Source of the DNA: Micromonospora violae
GTDB lineage: Bacteria > Actinomycetota > Actinomycetes > Mycobacteriales > Micromonosporaceae
Reading direction: 5' to 3'
DNA length: 64,000 bases
Assembly (NCBI RefSeq): GCF_004217135.1
Contig: NZ_SHKK01000001.1
Coordinates: 4,030,001 to 4,094,000 of the forward strand
Below are positions 8,892 to 17,725 of this stretch, piece after piece. The notes beneath the pieces are model-generated. The model saw only the letters and a list, made by a program, of their open reading frames with translations. It was not told the origin of the DNA and searched no databases. How positions within the stretch are numbered: the first letter of the stretch is position 1; each line of letters starts with the position of its first letter. The translations under genes and the position numbers were made by a program.

Positions 8892-10157
8892 GTGAGCACG
8901 CCGGGCGGTGGGGATCTGTCGGCCACGCTGCGCCGGATCGAACGATCGGCGGGGGCGTTGGCCACCTCCAGCGTGGCCCGGATGGACGAGACGCTGCCGT
9001 GGTTCCGGGCGCTGCCGGCCGACCAGCGCTCGTGGGTCATGTTGGTCGCCCAGGCGGGCGCGAGGTCGCTGGTGCAGTGGCTGCGTGACGGCGGCGGCAC
9101 GGCGGACAGCACCCAGGAGGTCTCGGACGACGTCTTCGCCGCCGCCCCGCAGGCGCTGGCCCGGTCGATCACCCTCCAGCAGACCGTGGCGTTGATCAAG
9201 GTGACGATCGACGTGGTCGAGGAGCAGGTGTCGCACCTGGCCGCCGAGGGCGAGGAGCAGCAGCTCCGCGAGGCGGTGCTGCGTTTCTCCCGGGAGATCG
9301 CGTTCTCCGCCGCCCGGGTGTACGCGCGGGCCGCCGAGTCGCGCGGCGCCTGGGACGCCCGGTTGCAGGCGCTGCTGGTCGACGCGCTGTTGCGCGGTGA
9401 CTCGCCGGACGTCCTGGCCAGTCGGGCCGCCGCGCTCGGCTGGGCGGACGCGCCGCCGGTGGCGGTGGCGGTTGGTCGATCACCCGGCGGTGAGGTCTCC
9501 GCGGTGCTGCATGTGGTCTACCGGCAGGCCCGCCGGATCGGCGTGGAGGTGATCGGTGGCGTCCACGGTGACCGGTTGGTGATCGTGCTGGGCGGCGCAC
9601 CGGATCCGCTGACCGCCACGGCGAAGCTGCTCAGCGCCTTCGGGGACGGCCCGGTGGTGGTCGGTCCCGCCGTACCGAGCCTGGACGAGGCGACGGAGTC
9701 GGCGCGGGCCGCGCTGTCCGGCTTCCGGGCCGCACCGGCGTGGCCCAGCGCGCCCCGGCCGGTGCCGGCCGCGGACCTGCTGCCGGAGCGGGCCCTCGCC
9801 GGTGACGCGGAGGCCCGCCGGCGGCTACGGCATGATGTGTACGCGACGCTGGTGCGCGCCGGTGGGGAGTTGCTGGCCACACTGGACGCGTTCCTGGCCG
9901 CTGGTGGCACGCTGGAGAGCGCGGCCCGGGCACTGTTCGTGCACCCGAACACGGTGCGTTACCGGTTGCGCCGGATCGCCGAGGTGACCGGGTTCTCGCC
10001 ACTGTCGCCGCGCGACGCGTTCGCCCTCCAGGTGGCGCTGACCGTGGGTCGGTTGGATCCGGTTGTCCCGCTGGCCTCGTCGGTCCCGAGTCAGACAATG
10101 ACCCCGGCCAGCCGGAAACCCGCCCAAAACGAGGATGATCCCCGCCGATCTTTGTAG
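8892..10157 (+). CDS. fasR: PucR-type helix-turn-helix regulator, probable FasR of the fatty-acid synthase operon
   Basis: A 421-residue regulator from the GTG at 8892 (an earlier in-frame GTG at 8832 would add 20 residues). A central GGDEF-like/PucR region contains GVEVIGGVHGDRLVIVLGG. The C-terminal helix-turn-helix reads TLESAARALFVHPNTVRYRLRRIAEVTG, the hallmark of the PucR/CdaR group. In Streptomyces the gene directly before fabD encodes FasR, an activator of fabDHPF, and the same order occurs here. A 19-base dyad at 10151-10169 overlaps its own stop codon and may be its binding site. The name rests on family plus position, not on sequence identity that I can measure. Confidence 0.85.
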   Translation: MSTPGGGDLSATLRRIERSAGALATSSVARMDETLPWFRALPADQRSWVMLVAQAGARSLVQWLRDGGGTADSTQEVSDDVFAAAPQALARSITLQQTVALIKVTIDVVEEQVSHLAAEGEEQQLREAVLRFSREIAFSAARVYARAAESRGAWDARLQALLVDALLRGDSPDVLASRAAALGWADAPPVAVAVGRSPGGEVSAVLHVVYRQARRIGVEVIGGVHGDRLVIVLGGAPDPLTATAKLLSAFGDGPVVVGPAVPSLDEATESARAALSGFRAAPAWPSAPRPVPAADLLPERALAGDAEARRRLRHDVYATLVRAGGELLATLDAFLAAGGTLESAARALFVHPNTVRYRLRRIAEVTGFSPLSPRDAFALQVALTVGRLDPVVPLASSVPSQTMTPASRKPAQNEDDPRRSL

Positions 10158-10169
10158 GAAACCTCCAAA
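10151..10169. promoter_or_regulatory. Candidate FasR operator / fab promoter region
   Basis: TTTGTAGGAAACCTCCAAA is an 8-base inverted repeat (TTTGTAGG / CCTCCAAA, one mismatch) around AAA. It overlaps the fasR stop and lies 67 bases before fabD. It is the most AT-rich, symmetric stretch between the regulator and the operon it is expected to control. The assignment is inference. Confidence 0.6.
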
Positions 10170-10235
10170 GGTCCTAGTACGGTTTGGTCGAAGGCGGCAC
10201 AGCGTTACCCGCCCTTATCCGGGAGAGTCATAGGC

Positions 10236-11162
10236 GTGCTCGCCGTACTTAGTCCTGGCCAGGGTTCTCAGAAACCCGGCTTCCTGACCCCCTGGCTCGA
10301 CCTGACCGGCACTGAGGCGCGACTGCGCGAGTGGTCGGCGTTGGCCGGGGTCGACCTGCTGCACCTGGGCACCGCCGCCGACGCCGACGAGATCAAGGAC
10401 ACCGCACGCACCCAGCCGTTGCTGGTCGCCGCGGCGTTGCTCGCCGCCGAGCACCTGCCGATGGACGACGTCGCGCTCACCGCCGGCCACAGCGTCGGCG
10501 AGTTGGGTGCCGCCGCCCTGGCCGGCGTGCTCACGGCCGACGCCGCGATCACCCTGGCCGGCGTCCGTGGCCGGGAGATGGCGGCCGCGTGCGCGCTGGA
10601 GCCGACCGGCATGGCCGCGGTGCTCGGCGGCGACCCCGACGAGGTGATCGCCGCGATCGAGGCGAACGGGCTCTACCCGGCCAACCGCAACGGCGCCGGG
10701 CAGATCGTCGCCGCGGGCGCGCTGGACGGGCTCGACAAGCTCGCCGCCGCGCCGCCCACCCGGACCCGGATCATCCGACTCCAGGTCGCCGGCGCGTTCC
10801 ACACCCCGTACATGGCGCCGGCCGAGACCGCGCTCGCCGCGGAGGCCGCCGGAATCACTCCCGCCGACCCGGCCCGGACCCTGCTGTCGAACCTGGACGG
10901 CACCGCGGTCGGCGACGGCGCGGCCATGGTGCAGCGCCTCGTCCGTCAGGTCACCGCGCCGGTGCGCTGGGACCTGTGCATGCGCACGCTGGCCGACCTC
11001 GGGGTCACCGGCGTGATCGAACTACCCCCGGCCGGCACCCTCGCCGGCCTGGTCAAGCGGGAACTCAAGGGCGACGGCGCCCCGGAGATCGTCACCCTCA
11101 ACACCCCGGACGACCTGCCGGCCGCACGGGACCTGATCGCCCGTATCGGAGGTCGTTCATGA
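10236..11162 (+). CDS. fabD: Malonyl-CoA:ACP transacylase
   Basis: Moves malonyl groups from CoA to acyl carrier protein, feeding type II fatty-acid elongation. It has 308 residues, normal length. The N-terminus LAVLSPGQGSQKPGFL carries the GQGSQ motif. The nucleophile is S86 in GHSVGE, and the catalytic His lies in AGAFHTPYM. The start is a GTG (10236). It is the first gene of the fab operon and overlaps fabH by 4 bases (ATGA). Confidence 0.97.
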   Translation: MLAVLSPGQGSQKPGFLTPWLDLTGTEARLREWSALAGVDLLHLGTAADADEIKDTARTQPLLVAAALLAAEHLPMDDVALTAGHSVGELGAAALAGVLTADAAITLAGVRGREMAAACALEPTGMAAVLGGDPDEVIAAIEANGLYPANRNGAGQIVAAGALDGLDKLAAAPPTRTRIIRLQVAGAFHTPYMAPAETALAAEAAGITPADPARTLLSNLDGTAVGDGAAMVQRLVRQVTAPVRWDLCMRTLADLGVTGVIELPPAGTLAGLVKRELKGDGAPEIVTLNTPDDLPAARDLIARIGGRS

Positions 11163-12103
11163 CTGGCAGTCGCATCGTCTCGATGGGGCACTACCAGCCC
11201 TCCCGGGTGGTGACCAACGACGACATCGCCAAGCTCGTCGACACCAACGACGAGTGGATCCGCGACCGGGTCGGCATCGTCAGCCGGCGCATCGCCGACA
11301 CGGAGACGGTGGCCGACATGGCCGCCGCGGCCGCCGGCAAGGCGCTGGCCAACTCGGGCCTGACCGCCGCCGACATCGACCTGGTCGTCGTCGCCACCTG
11401 CTCCTCCATCGACCGCAGCCCCAACGTGGCCTGCCGGGTCGCCGCCAAGCTGGGCATCACCGCGCCGGGCGCGTACGACCTGAACACCGCCTGCTCGGGC
11501 TTCGCGTACGCGCTGGGCACCGTCGACCACGCCATCCGGGCCGGGGCGTCGCGCAACGCGATCGTCATCGGCGCGGAGAAGCTGTCCGACTTCACCGACT
11601 GGACCGACCGCTCGACCTGCATCATCTTCGCCGACGGGGCCGGTGCCGCGGTGGTCTCCGCCAGCGCCGACGACGAGCCGGCCGGGATCGGCCCGGTCGT
11701 CTGGGGTTCGGTGCCGGACAAGAGCGACGCGGTCCGCATCGAGGGCTGGCGCCCGTACATCCAGCAGGAGGGGCAGGCGGTGTTCCGCTGGGCCACCACC
11801 GCGCTGGCGCCGCTCGCGCTCCAGGCCTGCGAGCGGGCCGGGGTCGACCCGTCGGAGCTGGCCGCGTTCGTGCCGCACCAGGCCAACGCCCGGATCATCG
11901 ACGGCATCGCCAAGCGGCTCAACATCCCCAACGCGATCATCGTGAAGGACATCGTCGAGTCCGGTAACACCTCCGCGGCGAGCGTGCCGCTGGCCCTGTC
12001 CAAGCTGGTCGAGCGCCGGGAGGTGCCCTCGGGCGCGCCGGTGCTGCTGTTCGGCTTCGGCGGCGGCCTGACCTACGCCGGTCAGGTCGTCCGCTGCCCC
12101 TGA
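11159..12103 (+). CDS. fabH: Beta-ketoacyl-ACP synthase III
   Basis: Condenses a short acyl-CoA primer with malonyl-ACP to begin fatty-acid synthesis; in actinomycetes this step sets the branched-chain content. It has 314 residues. The triad is visible as C112 in NTACSGF, the His of PHQAN and the Asn of GNTSAAS. Its ATG overlaps the fabD stop (ATGA). An 85-base gap with a perfect hairpin follows before acpP. Confidence 0.97.
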   Translation: MTGSRIVSMGHYQPSRVVTNDDIAKLVDTNDEWIRDRVGIVSRRIADTETVADMAAAAAGKALANSGLTAADIDLVVVATCSSIDRSPNVACRVAAKLGITAPGAYDLNTACSGFAYALGTVDHAIRAGASRNAIVIGAEKLSDFTDWTDRSTCIIFADGAGAAVVSASADDEPAGIGPVVWGSVPDKSDAVRIEGWRPYIQQEGQAVFRWATTALAPLALQACERAGVDPSELAAFVPHQANARIIDGIAKRLNIPNAIIVKDIVESGNTSAASVPLALSKLVERREVPSGAPVLLFGFGGGLTYAGQVVRCP

Positions 12104-12135
12104 TGACCCCCTCGGGCGCGTACGCGTCCAGGAGT

Positions 12136-12158
12136 GGCGGTCGGCGACGCCGACCGCC
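12136..12158. promoter_or_regulatory. Perfect hairpin in the fabH-acpP gap
   Basis: Eleven-base arms GGCGGTCGGCG / CGCCGACCGCC surround a single A. It lacks a T-run, so it is not a classical terminator. It lies about 30 bases before acpP and could protect or define a processed acpP mRNA, since ACP is needed in excess over the enzymes. That role is inference. Confidence 0.6.
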
Positions 12159-12188
12159 GGAGAACCCCGATGAAAGGAACCAACCGCA

Positions 12189-12428
12189 ATGACCCGTGAC
12201 GAGATCACCACCGGCCTCGCCGAGATCCTCGAAGAGGTTGCCGGGGTGAACCCGGACGACGTGGCCGAGGGGAAGTCCTTCACCGACGACCTCGATGTCG
12301 ACTCGCTCTCCATGGTGGAGGTCGTGGTCGCGGCCGAGGAGAAGTTCGGCGTCAAGATCCCGGACAACGAGGTGCAGAACCTCAAGACCGTCGGTGACGC
12401 TGTCAGCTACATCGCGGCGCAGTCCTGA
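12189..12428 (+). CDS. acpP: Acyl carrier protein
   Basis: A 79-residue acidic helical protein that carries growing acyl chains on phosphopantetheine. S39 in DVDSLSMVEV is the attachment site. An AAAGGA ribosome-binding site lies upstream of the ATG. It is third in the fabD-fabH-acpP-fabF operon and its stop is 2 bases before fabF. Confidence 0.97.
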   Translation: MTRDEITTGLAEILEEVAGVNPDDVAEGKSFTDDLDVDSLSMVEVVVAAEEKFGVKIPDNEVQNLKTVGDAVSYIAAQS

Positions 12429-12430
12429 TC

Positions 12431-13657
12431 ATGAGTCGTCCCGACGTCGTCGTCACCGGGCTCGGCGCGACGACCCCGCTTGGCGGGGACGTCGCGTCGA
12501 CCTGGGACGCCATGCTCGCCGGCCGCTCCGGGGTGAGTGCCCTCACCCAGGAGTGGGCCGAGCAACTGCCGGTCCGGATCGCCGCCCAGCTGGCCGTCGA
12601 GCCGTCCGAGGTGCTGGACCGGGTCCGCCTGCGCCGCCTCGACCGTTCCGAGGCGATCGCGATCATCGCGGCGCAGCAGGCCTGGGCGGACGCCGGCCTG
12701 GCCGGTTCCGACCTCGACGGCGAGCGGTTGGCCGTCAGCGTCGGCTCCGGCATCGGCGGTGCCACCACCCTGCTGGCCCAGGACGACATCCTGGAGGCCT
12801 CCGGGCCACGGCGGGTCTCCCCGCACACCATCCCGATGCTGATGCCCAACGGTCCGGCCGCCTGGGTCGGGCTGGAGCTGGGCGCCAAGGCCGGTGTGCA
12901 CTCGGTGGCCAGCGCCTGCGCCACCGGCGCCGAGGCGATCGCCCTGGGTCTGGACATCATCCGCTCCGGCCGGGCCGACGTGGTGGTGGCCGGCGGCACC
13001 GAGGCGGTCATCCACCCGCTGCCGATCGCCGGCTTCAGCTCGATGCGGGCCATGTCGACCCGCAACGACGACCCGGAGCGGGCCTCCCGCCCGTGGGACC
13101 GGGGCCGGGACGGCTTCGTCCTCGGCGAGGGCGCCGGCATCGTGGTGCTGGAGCGGGCCGAGCACGCCGCAGCCCGGGGCGCCCGGGTGTACGCGCGCCT
13201 CGCCGGCGCCGGCATCACCTCCGACGCGTACGACATCGTGCAGCCGCACGCCGAGGGCGAGGGCGCCATCCGGGCCATCGCCAAGGCGATCGCCGACGCG
13301 GACATCGCCAAGCGGGACATCGTGCACGTCAACGCGCACGCCACCTCGACCCCGGTCGGGGACATGCTGGAGATCGGCGGGCTGCACAAGGCGCTCGGCG
13401 ACCACCCGGTGCTGTCCGCGACGAAGTCGATGACCGGTCACCTGCTCGGTGCGGCCGGCGCGCTGGAGTCGATCGCCACCATCCTGGCGATTCGCGACAG
13501 CGTCGTCCCGCCGACGATCAACCTCGACGACCCGGAGCCCGGCCTCACCCTGGACGTCGCCGCGCACAAGGCCCGCCAGATGGAGATCCCGGCCGCGTTG
13601 AACAACGCGTTCGGCTTCGGCGGCCACAACGTGGCGCTCGTCTTCGCCCGGCCCTGA
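12431..13657 (+). CDS. fabF: Beta-ketoacyl-ACP synthase II
   Basis: The main elongating condensing enzyme, 408 residues. The Cys-His-His catalytic set is visible: C163 in SACATGAEAI, the His of NAHATSTPVGD and the His of KSMTGHLLGAAG. The C-terminal FGFGGHNVALVF is the usual family ending. It is the last gene of the fab operon and is followed 7 bases later by a perfect terminator hairpin. Confidence 0.97.
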   Translation: MSRPDVVVTGLGATTPLGGDVASTWDAMLAGRSGVSALTQEWAEQLPVRIAAQLAVEPSEVLDRVRLRRLDRSEAIAIIAAQQAWADAGLAGSDLDGERLAVSVGSGIGGATTLLAQDDILEASGPRRVSPHTIPMLMPNGPAAWVGLELGAKAGVHSVASACATGAEAIALGLDIIRSGRADVVVAGGTEAVIHPLPIAGFSSMRAMSTRNDDPERASRPWDRGRDGFVLGEGAGIVVLERAEHAAARGARVYARLAGAGITSDAYDIVQPHAEGEGAIRAIAKAIADADIAKRDIVHVNAHATSTPVGDMLEIGGLHKALGDHPVLSATKSMTGHLLGAAGALESIATILAIRDSVVPPTINLDDPEPGLTLDVAAHKARQMEIPAALNNAFGFGGHNVALVFARP

Positions 13658-13664
13658 TATCCCG

Positions 13665-13701
13665 CGAAAGGGCCCCTCCTCGTCGAGGAGGGGCCCTTTC
13701 G
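13665..13701. terminator. Bidirectional terminator between fabF and the 13706 gene
   Basis: Perfect 18-base arms (CGAAAGGGCCCCTCCTCG and its complement) around one T. The AAAG/CTTT edges supply a T-run in both directions, fitting two convergent genes. Confidence 0.92.
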
Positions 13702-13705
13702 CCGT

Positions 13706-13924
13706 TCAGCCCCGGTTGCGGGGATGCTGTTTCGCGGTGCGCTCGTTGCCGTGCCGGTAGTTGCCCGTCCAGCGGGCCATCACCAACTGCGGGTCGTCGT
13801 CGACCTCAGCCAGGAACTCTGCGGCCCGAGCGCCACGCAGCGTGCCGGCGACCCGTCCGTGGTGGGTGATCACCACTGTGCCGTCCGCCCGTTGCGTGTG
13901 CCGGAATCCCGCTGCCGCTCCCAT
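13706..13924 (-). CDS. Small conserved hypothetical protein
   Basis: A 72-residue soluble protein. It starts MGAAAGFRHTQRADGTVVITHHGRVAGTLRG, reads like a small mixed alpha/beta fold, and ends in a basic tail (YRHGNERTAKQHPRNRG). Codon use is like that of its neighbours and the stop sits 5 bases from the shared terminator, which supports it as a real gene. No function is known to me; the basic C-terminus might touch nucleic acid. Confidence 0.75.
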   Translation of the reverse strand: MGAAAGFRHTQRADGTVVITHHGRVAGTLRGARAAEFLAEVDDDPQLVMARWTGNYRHGNERTAKQHPRNRG

Positions 13925-14055
13925 GGGGAGAGGTTGTCAGACCGGCCGGGGCGGGGCGACCCGATTTCGGTGGCGCGGACACGATGCCGATTGACGCCGG
14001 GACAGCGCCCGGCTTAGATGGGCCGACTGAAGATCGACTGACGGGGATCACCACC

Positions 14056-14724
14056 ATGGACACTCGTACCCGCACCCGCGTTGCCGTGTCGGCGCTGCTC
14101 GCCGTCGGCCTGCTGGCCGGCTGCGGCGACGACGCCGCCCCCACCGGTGCCACGGCCGGCGATCCTGCGCCGCAGGCCACGGGTGAGCCCTGGTACGACG
14201 AGGTGGGCCCGGCGTCGCCCGGCGGTACGACCGGCGGCACGGGTTCGCCCTGCCCGGTACCGGTGTCGTTTCCGCTGGCCGACGGGTGGACGGCGAAGGC
14301 CATCGAGCCGCCCAAGGGTGAGCTGGCCGAACTGGTCGGTGAGGCGCTCACCAAGCGCGGCGGCACCACGGTGCGCTGCGAGGTGGACGGCCGCTCGGCC
14401 GGTGGCGGGTTCCTGCGGATCTGGGCTGCGGACACGCCGACGATCGCTCCGCGGGCCGCGCTGGAGGGCTTCGCCGCCGGAGGCGGCGAGACGATCAGCG
14501 GCCAGCAGGTCCGCGACCTGCGCGCTGGCGGCTTCGACGCTACCGAGATGACCTGGCTCGCCACCAGCGCGTTGGCCGAGGAGGAGTCGCGGAACTGGGC
14601 GCTGGCCGTCCAGTCGGCGGGGCAGACGCTGGTCTTCGCGGTCAACGAAGGGCTGATCACCGAGCGGACCGACGTGCTGCCGGCGTACCGGCTGGCGGTG
14701 CACGGGCTCACGGCTGCCGGCTGA
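14056..14724 (+). CDS. Secreted lipoprotein of unknown function
   Basis: A 222-residue exported lipoprotein. The ATG at 14056 starts a signal peptide with lipobox LLAGC (Cys about residue 23). A low-complexity Gly/Pro/Thr linker leads to a folded domain from about residue 60 (CPVPVSFPLADGWTAKAIEP to the end). Two Cys residues in that domain (near PCPV and VRCEV) could form a disulfide. An upstream in-frame start exists at 13984, but only the shorter form gives a signal peptide. The domain resembles small lipoproteins of unknown function in actinomycetes. It is convergent with the GH3 gene, 17 bases apart. Confidence 0.8.
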   Translation: MDTRTRTRVAVSALLAVGLLAGCGDDAAPTGATAGDPAPQATGEPWYDEVGPASPGGTTGGTGSPCPVPVSFPLADGWTAKAIEPPKGELAELVGEALTKRGGTTVRCEVDGRSAGGGFLRIWAADTPTIAPRAALEGFAAGGGETISGQQVRDLRAGGFDATEMTWLATSALAEEESRNWALAVQSAGQTLVFAVNEGLITERTDVLPAYRLAVHGLTAAG

Positions 14725-14741
14725 CGTCGGCTCCGGCGGGG

Positions 14742-16469
14742 TCAGGTGCTGGCGCAGGTCGTCGCGGGTAGTCCGGGGACGACCACCGGCGACCGGCCGC
14801 CGGGCCGGGCCTTGCCGGCGAGCACGGCGGCCAGGGCGGTCATCGACGCCCGGCTGGAGGAGTACGTGGCCAGCAGCGTCGGCGACGTGGCCTCGGCCAG
14901 CACGTACGGGGTGTCCATGGCCACCGTGACCGCCGCGTCGGCGCGCAGGTCCTTGGCGCCGTCGCCATAGCCCACCAGGTGCACGATCGTGCCGCCGCTG
15001 GGCTTGACCGACACTCCGGCGGCGGTCAACGCGGCGGTGAGGGTGGCCCGGGTGCCGTCCCGACCGTCGGACGAGGTGACGGTGATCGGCCCGCGTACCG
15101 CTTTGCCGCAGGCGCCGCGCAGCACGGTGACGGCGGCGGCGGCCAGCGCGTCCGCCGCCGCCCGGTGCGCCGGGGTGTTGAGCGTGGACATCTGCGCCGT
15201 CGGCAGCTCCGCGAGCTGGAACTTCATGGTCAGCACCCGGGTGACCGCCTCGACCAGGCGGGTCCGGGGCAGCGATCCGCCGCGCAGCGCGGCGAGCAGC
15301 CCGTCGTACGCCTGACCGACGTTCGGGGTCATCAGGATGAGGTCGTTACCGGCGTTGAGCGCCCGGACCGCCGCCTCACCGGGGGCCCAGCGCTTCGCGG
15401 GAGGCATGTTCATCCCATCGGTGATGACCACGCCCTTGAAGCCGAGTTGGCCGCGCAGCACGTCGGTGAGCAGCTTGTGCGAGAACGTCGCCGGGGTCCC
15501 CGGGTCGATCGCGCGGGCGTCCAGGTGACCGGACATCACGGCCATCGCGCCGGCGTCCATCCCGGCGGTGAACGGCGGCCACGCCCCGCTCTGCAACGCG
15601 GCGGCGGACTGGGTGAGCACCGGAAGATCCTGGTGCGAGTCGTCGGCGCTGTGGCCGTGCCCGGGGAAGTGTTTCAGGGTCGCCGCGACCCCGACCGCCT
15701 GTAGGCCCCGGACCGCGCTGCCCACCTGCGCGGCGGCCCGCTTCGGGTCGGCGCCGTACGACCGGGAGCCGATCACGGTGCTGCGGGTGGCCAGCACGTC
15801 GGCCACCGGGGCGAAGTCGATGTTGATGCCCATCGCGGCCAGCTCGGTGCCGGCGGCCCGCCAGGCGGCCTCGGTGAGCTTCGGGTCACCGGCCGCGCCG
15901 GCCGCGAGGGCGCTGGGCAGCACGGTGACCCCGTCGGTCACCCGGGTGACGACGCCGTACTCCTGGTCGGTGCCGATCAGCAGCGGCGCGGACCCGGCGG
16001 CGAGCCGACCGGCGGCGGTCCGCAGCCCGGTGGTGAGCTCGTGCACCTGCCGGGGGTTGTCGACGTTCGTGGTCTCCTGGTTGCCCTTGGTCGGGTCGTC
16101 GGCGCTGAAACCGACCAGGATCAGGCCACCCAGTCGGTACTTGGCGATCATTTCGGCGGGGGTGTCGACCCCGGCGAGGGCCTGGTTACCGGCCGCCGAG
16201 CCGGCGGAGACCTTCGTCGCCGAGTCGCCGTACGCGTACGGCATCAGCACCTGGCCGACCAGGTCTTCGTCGGAGAGCGTCGCCACCAGCGCGGCGGCGC
16301 GGCCGGCGGGGTCGCTGGCCGGCGGTGCGGCCGGCGCGCTCGGGCCACCGGACGGGGCGGCCGGGCTGGGCGTCGGGGCGGAGCGGGGCGACCCACCCGA
16401 GCAGCCGGAGACGAGCAGAGCGGTCAGGGCGGCGACAGCGACACGGGCGCGCCACGGGCGATTCGACAC
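14742..16469 (-). CDS. GH3 family beta-N-acetylglucosaminidase-like lipoprotein (NagZ type)
   Basis: A 575-residue surface lipoprotein. The signal peptide ends at lipobox LLVSGC and a Pro/Ser-rich linker follows. The (beta/alpha)8 domain contains the NagZ signature KHFPGHGHSADDSHQDLP, whose Asp-His pair serves as acid/base in this subfamily. The nucleophile Asp lies in VVITDGMNM. A C-terminal alpha/beta domain follows (from about residue 440). It likely trims N-acetylglucosamine from peptidoglycan fragments or chitin oligomers outside the membrane. Its length with the extra C-terminal domain matches the Gram-positive form rather than the short E. coli NagZ. Confidence 0.9.
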   Translation of the reverse strand: MSNRPWRARVAVAALTALLVSGCSGGSPRSAPTPSPAAPSGGPSAPAAPPASDPAGRAAALVATLSDEDLVGQVLMPYAYGDSATKVSAGSAAGNQALAGVDTPAEMIAKYRLGGLILVGFSADDPTKGNQETTNVDNPRQVHELTTGLRTAAGRLAAGSAPLLIGTDQEYGVVTRVTDGVTVLPSALAAGAAGDPKLTEAAWRAAGTELAAMGINIDFAPVADVLATRSTVIGSRSYGADPKRAAAQVGSAVRGLQAVGVAATLKHFPGHGHSADDSHQDLPVLTQSAAALQSGAWPPFTAGMDAGAMAVMSGHLDARAIDPGTPATFSHKLLTDVLRGQLGFKGVVITDGMNMPPAKRWAPGEAAVRALNAGNDLILMTPNVGQAYDGLLAALRGGSLPRTRLVEAVTRVLTMKFQLAELPTAQMSTLNTPAHRAAADALAAAAVTVLRGACGKAVRGPITVTSSDGRDGTRATLTAALTAAGVSVKPSGGTIVHLVGYGDGAKDLRADAAVTVAMDTPYVLAEATSPTLLATYSSSRASMTALAAVLAGKARPGGRSPVVVPGLPATTCAST

Positions 16470-16527
16470 GCCGCCTATCCCACCAGTTCCCCCTTATCGG
16501 GGCAACTTGACCTTACCGCCCGCAGGT

Positions 16528-16561
16528 CGCACCGGCGGCGCACGGGCACGTCGCCGGTGCG
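16528..16561. terminator. Hairpin after the DUF3145 gene
   Basis: Ten-base arms CGCACCGGCG / CGCCGGTGCG around a 14-base loop, 12 bases past the DUF3145 stop on the minus strand. The T-run is weak, so termination is likely but not certain. Confidence 0.55.
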
Positions 16562-16572
16562 CGGGCCACCGG

Positions 16573-17064
16573 TCAGCCGACCCGCGTGAGCAAGGTCACC
16601 GGGGCACCGTCGCCGGCGTACCGGTACGGCTCCAGGTCAGCGTCCCACGCCGTGCCGAGCGCCTTGTCGAGGGCGTGCGCCAACGCCTCCGGGGCCCGGG
16701 ACGCCGCCATCAGCGCCCGCAGTCGGTCCTCGCCGAGCTGAATGTCGCCGGCCACGCCCATGGTCGCCCGGAACAGGCCACGGGCCGGCACGTACATGAA
16801 GCGCTCACCATCGGCACCGGGACTCGGCTCCTCGGTGACCTCGAAACGGATCATGGGCCACTGCCGAAGGGCAGCAGCCAGCTCGGCGCCCGTCCCCGGA
16901 CGACCGGTCCACCCGCACTCGGCCCGGCGAGCGCCGGGTTCGACGGGCTGAGCCGTCCACTGCAGGTTGACCGGCGCGGCTAGGACGCGCGCGATCGCCC
17001 ACTCGACGTGCGAGCACACGGCGAGCGGGGTCGAGTGGACGTATACGACGCCACGCGTTGGCAC
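16573..17064 (-). CDS. DUF3145 family protein
   Basis: A 163-residue cytosolic protein found across actinobacteria, with unknown function. It begins PTRGVVYVHSTPLAVCSHVEWAI and carries the family's W-rich core (NLQWTAQPVEPGARRAECGW) and RFEVTEEPSPGADGERFMYVP. The GTG start at 17064 has a GGGAGG site 5 bases upstream. It is divergent from the 17373 gene across a 308-base gap. Confidence 0.88.
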   Translation of the reverse strand: MPTRGVVYVHSTPLAVCSHVEWAIARVLAAPVNLQWTAQPVEPGARRAECGWTGRPGTGAELAAALRQWPMIRFEVTEEPSPGADGERFMYVPARGLFRATMGVAGDIQLGEDRLRALMAASRAPEALAHALDKALGTAWDADLEPYRYAGDGAPVTLLTRVG

Positions 17065-17372
17065 GGTGACCTCCCGGAGAGCGAGGTGCGTCTTCCCCTA
17101 CGACCTCGTCCACCCGGGTGGCTGCTGCAACACATGATGACTCCTGTGACGGGTGGTGCGCCAGGGAATCGGAAAAAACGCCGGGTGGAATAGCCGGACG
17201 GGTGGTCGCCGTTGCCTCTCAGGACACCGCGACGACCAGCATGATGTCGTGGTCCTGTACAGTTCCACCGGCGGCTTATGCCGCGTTACACCTTCGCGGG
17301 TCGAGTGTTGTACGACCCGCACACAGCCCCCGGACGTCCAGTCCTCCCGTACGTCTTGCAAGGAGTACCTCC
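17065..17372. other. 308-base divergent promoter region
   Basis: No gene is visible. It must hold promoters for DUF3145 (leftward) and for the strongly translated 17373 gene (rightward). A short dyad GGGTCG ... CGACCC lies near 17298-17320. No clean -35/-10 pair could be assigned. Confidence 0.5.
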
Positions 17373-17702
17373 GTGGCGAGCAACACCTCTAAGACCGCGC
17401 GCGCGTCCGTCCGGGCCGGCCAGGCTGGCCAGGGTGGCGCCCTCAGCGTGCTGGGCGAGTTCAAGTACCTCATCCCGCTCAACGGCGGCAAGCACGCCTA
17501 CGTGCGGAACCTGACCAACGGCAAGACCGCGCACCTGCGCACGGACTCCGACGCCTTCGTCGAGGAGATCCGCGTTCTGGCCGCCGCCGGCCACGCCGCC
17601 AAGATCCGGGCGGAGATCAACAACCTGGCTGCCACCCACCCGGGTGACGGCTGGGAGGCCACCGAGAAGCGCCTGGTCGCGGCCGGCGTCTTCGAGGGCT
17701 GA
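17373..17702 (+). CDS. Small basic conserved hypothetical protein
   Basis: A 109-residue protein from a GTG at 17373 with a strong AAGGAG site 8 bases upstream. The first ~25 residues are low-complexity and basic (SNTSKTARASVRAGQAGQGG). A compact domain follows (VLGEFKYLIPLNGGKHAYVRNL), then helices and a GDGWEATEKRLVAAGVFEG ending. The strong ribosome-binding site and the perfect terminator right after it suggest high expression as a single-gene unit. No function is recognised. The basic start could contact nucleic acid or ribosomes, which is speculation. Confidence 0.8.
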   Translation: MASNTSKTARASVRAGQAGQGGALSVLGEFKYLIPLNGGKHAYVRNLTNGKTAHLRTDSDAFVEEIRVLAAAGHAAKIRAEINNLAATHPGDGWEATEKRLVAAGVFEG

Positions 17703-17725
17703 GCCCTCCCCCACCGCACCAACTG

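Noticed and set aside
10946..13627. Long minus-strand frames opposite fabH and fabF
   Set aside because: Opposite to unmistakable fab genes; composition is typical of mirrored high-GC codons.
17373..17702. Lsr2-type nucleoid protein
   Set aside because: Basic and small, but it lacks the Lsr2 C-terminal AT-hook-like RGR motif and its dimerisation pattern.
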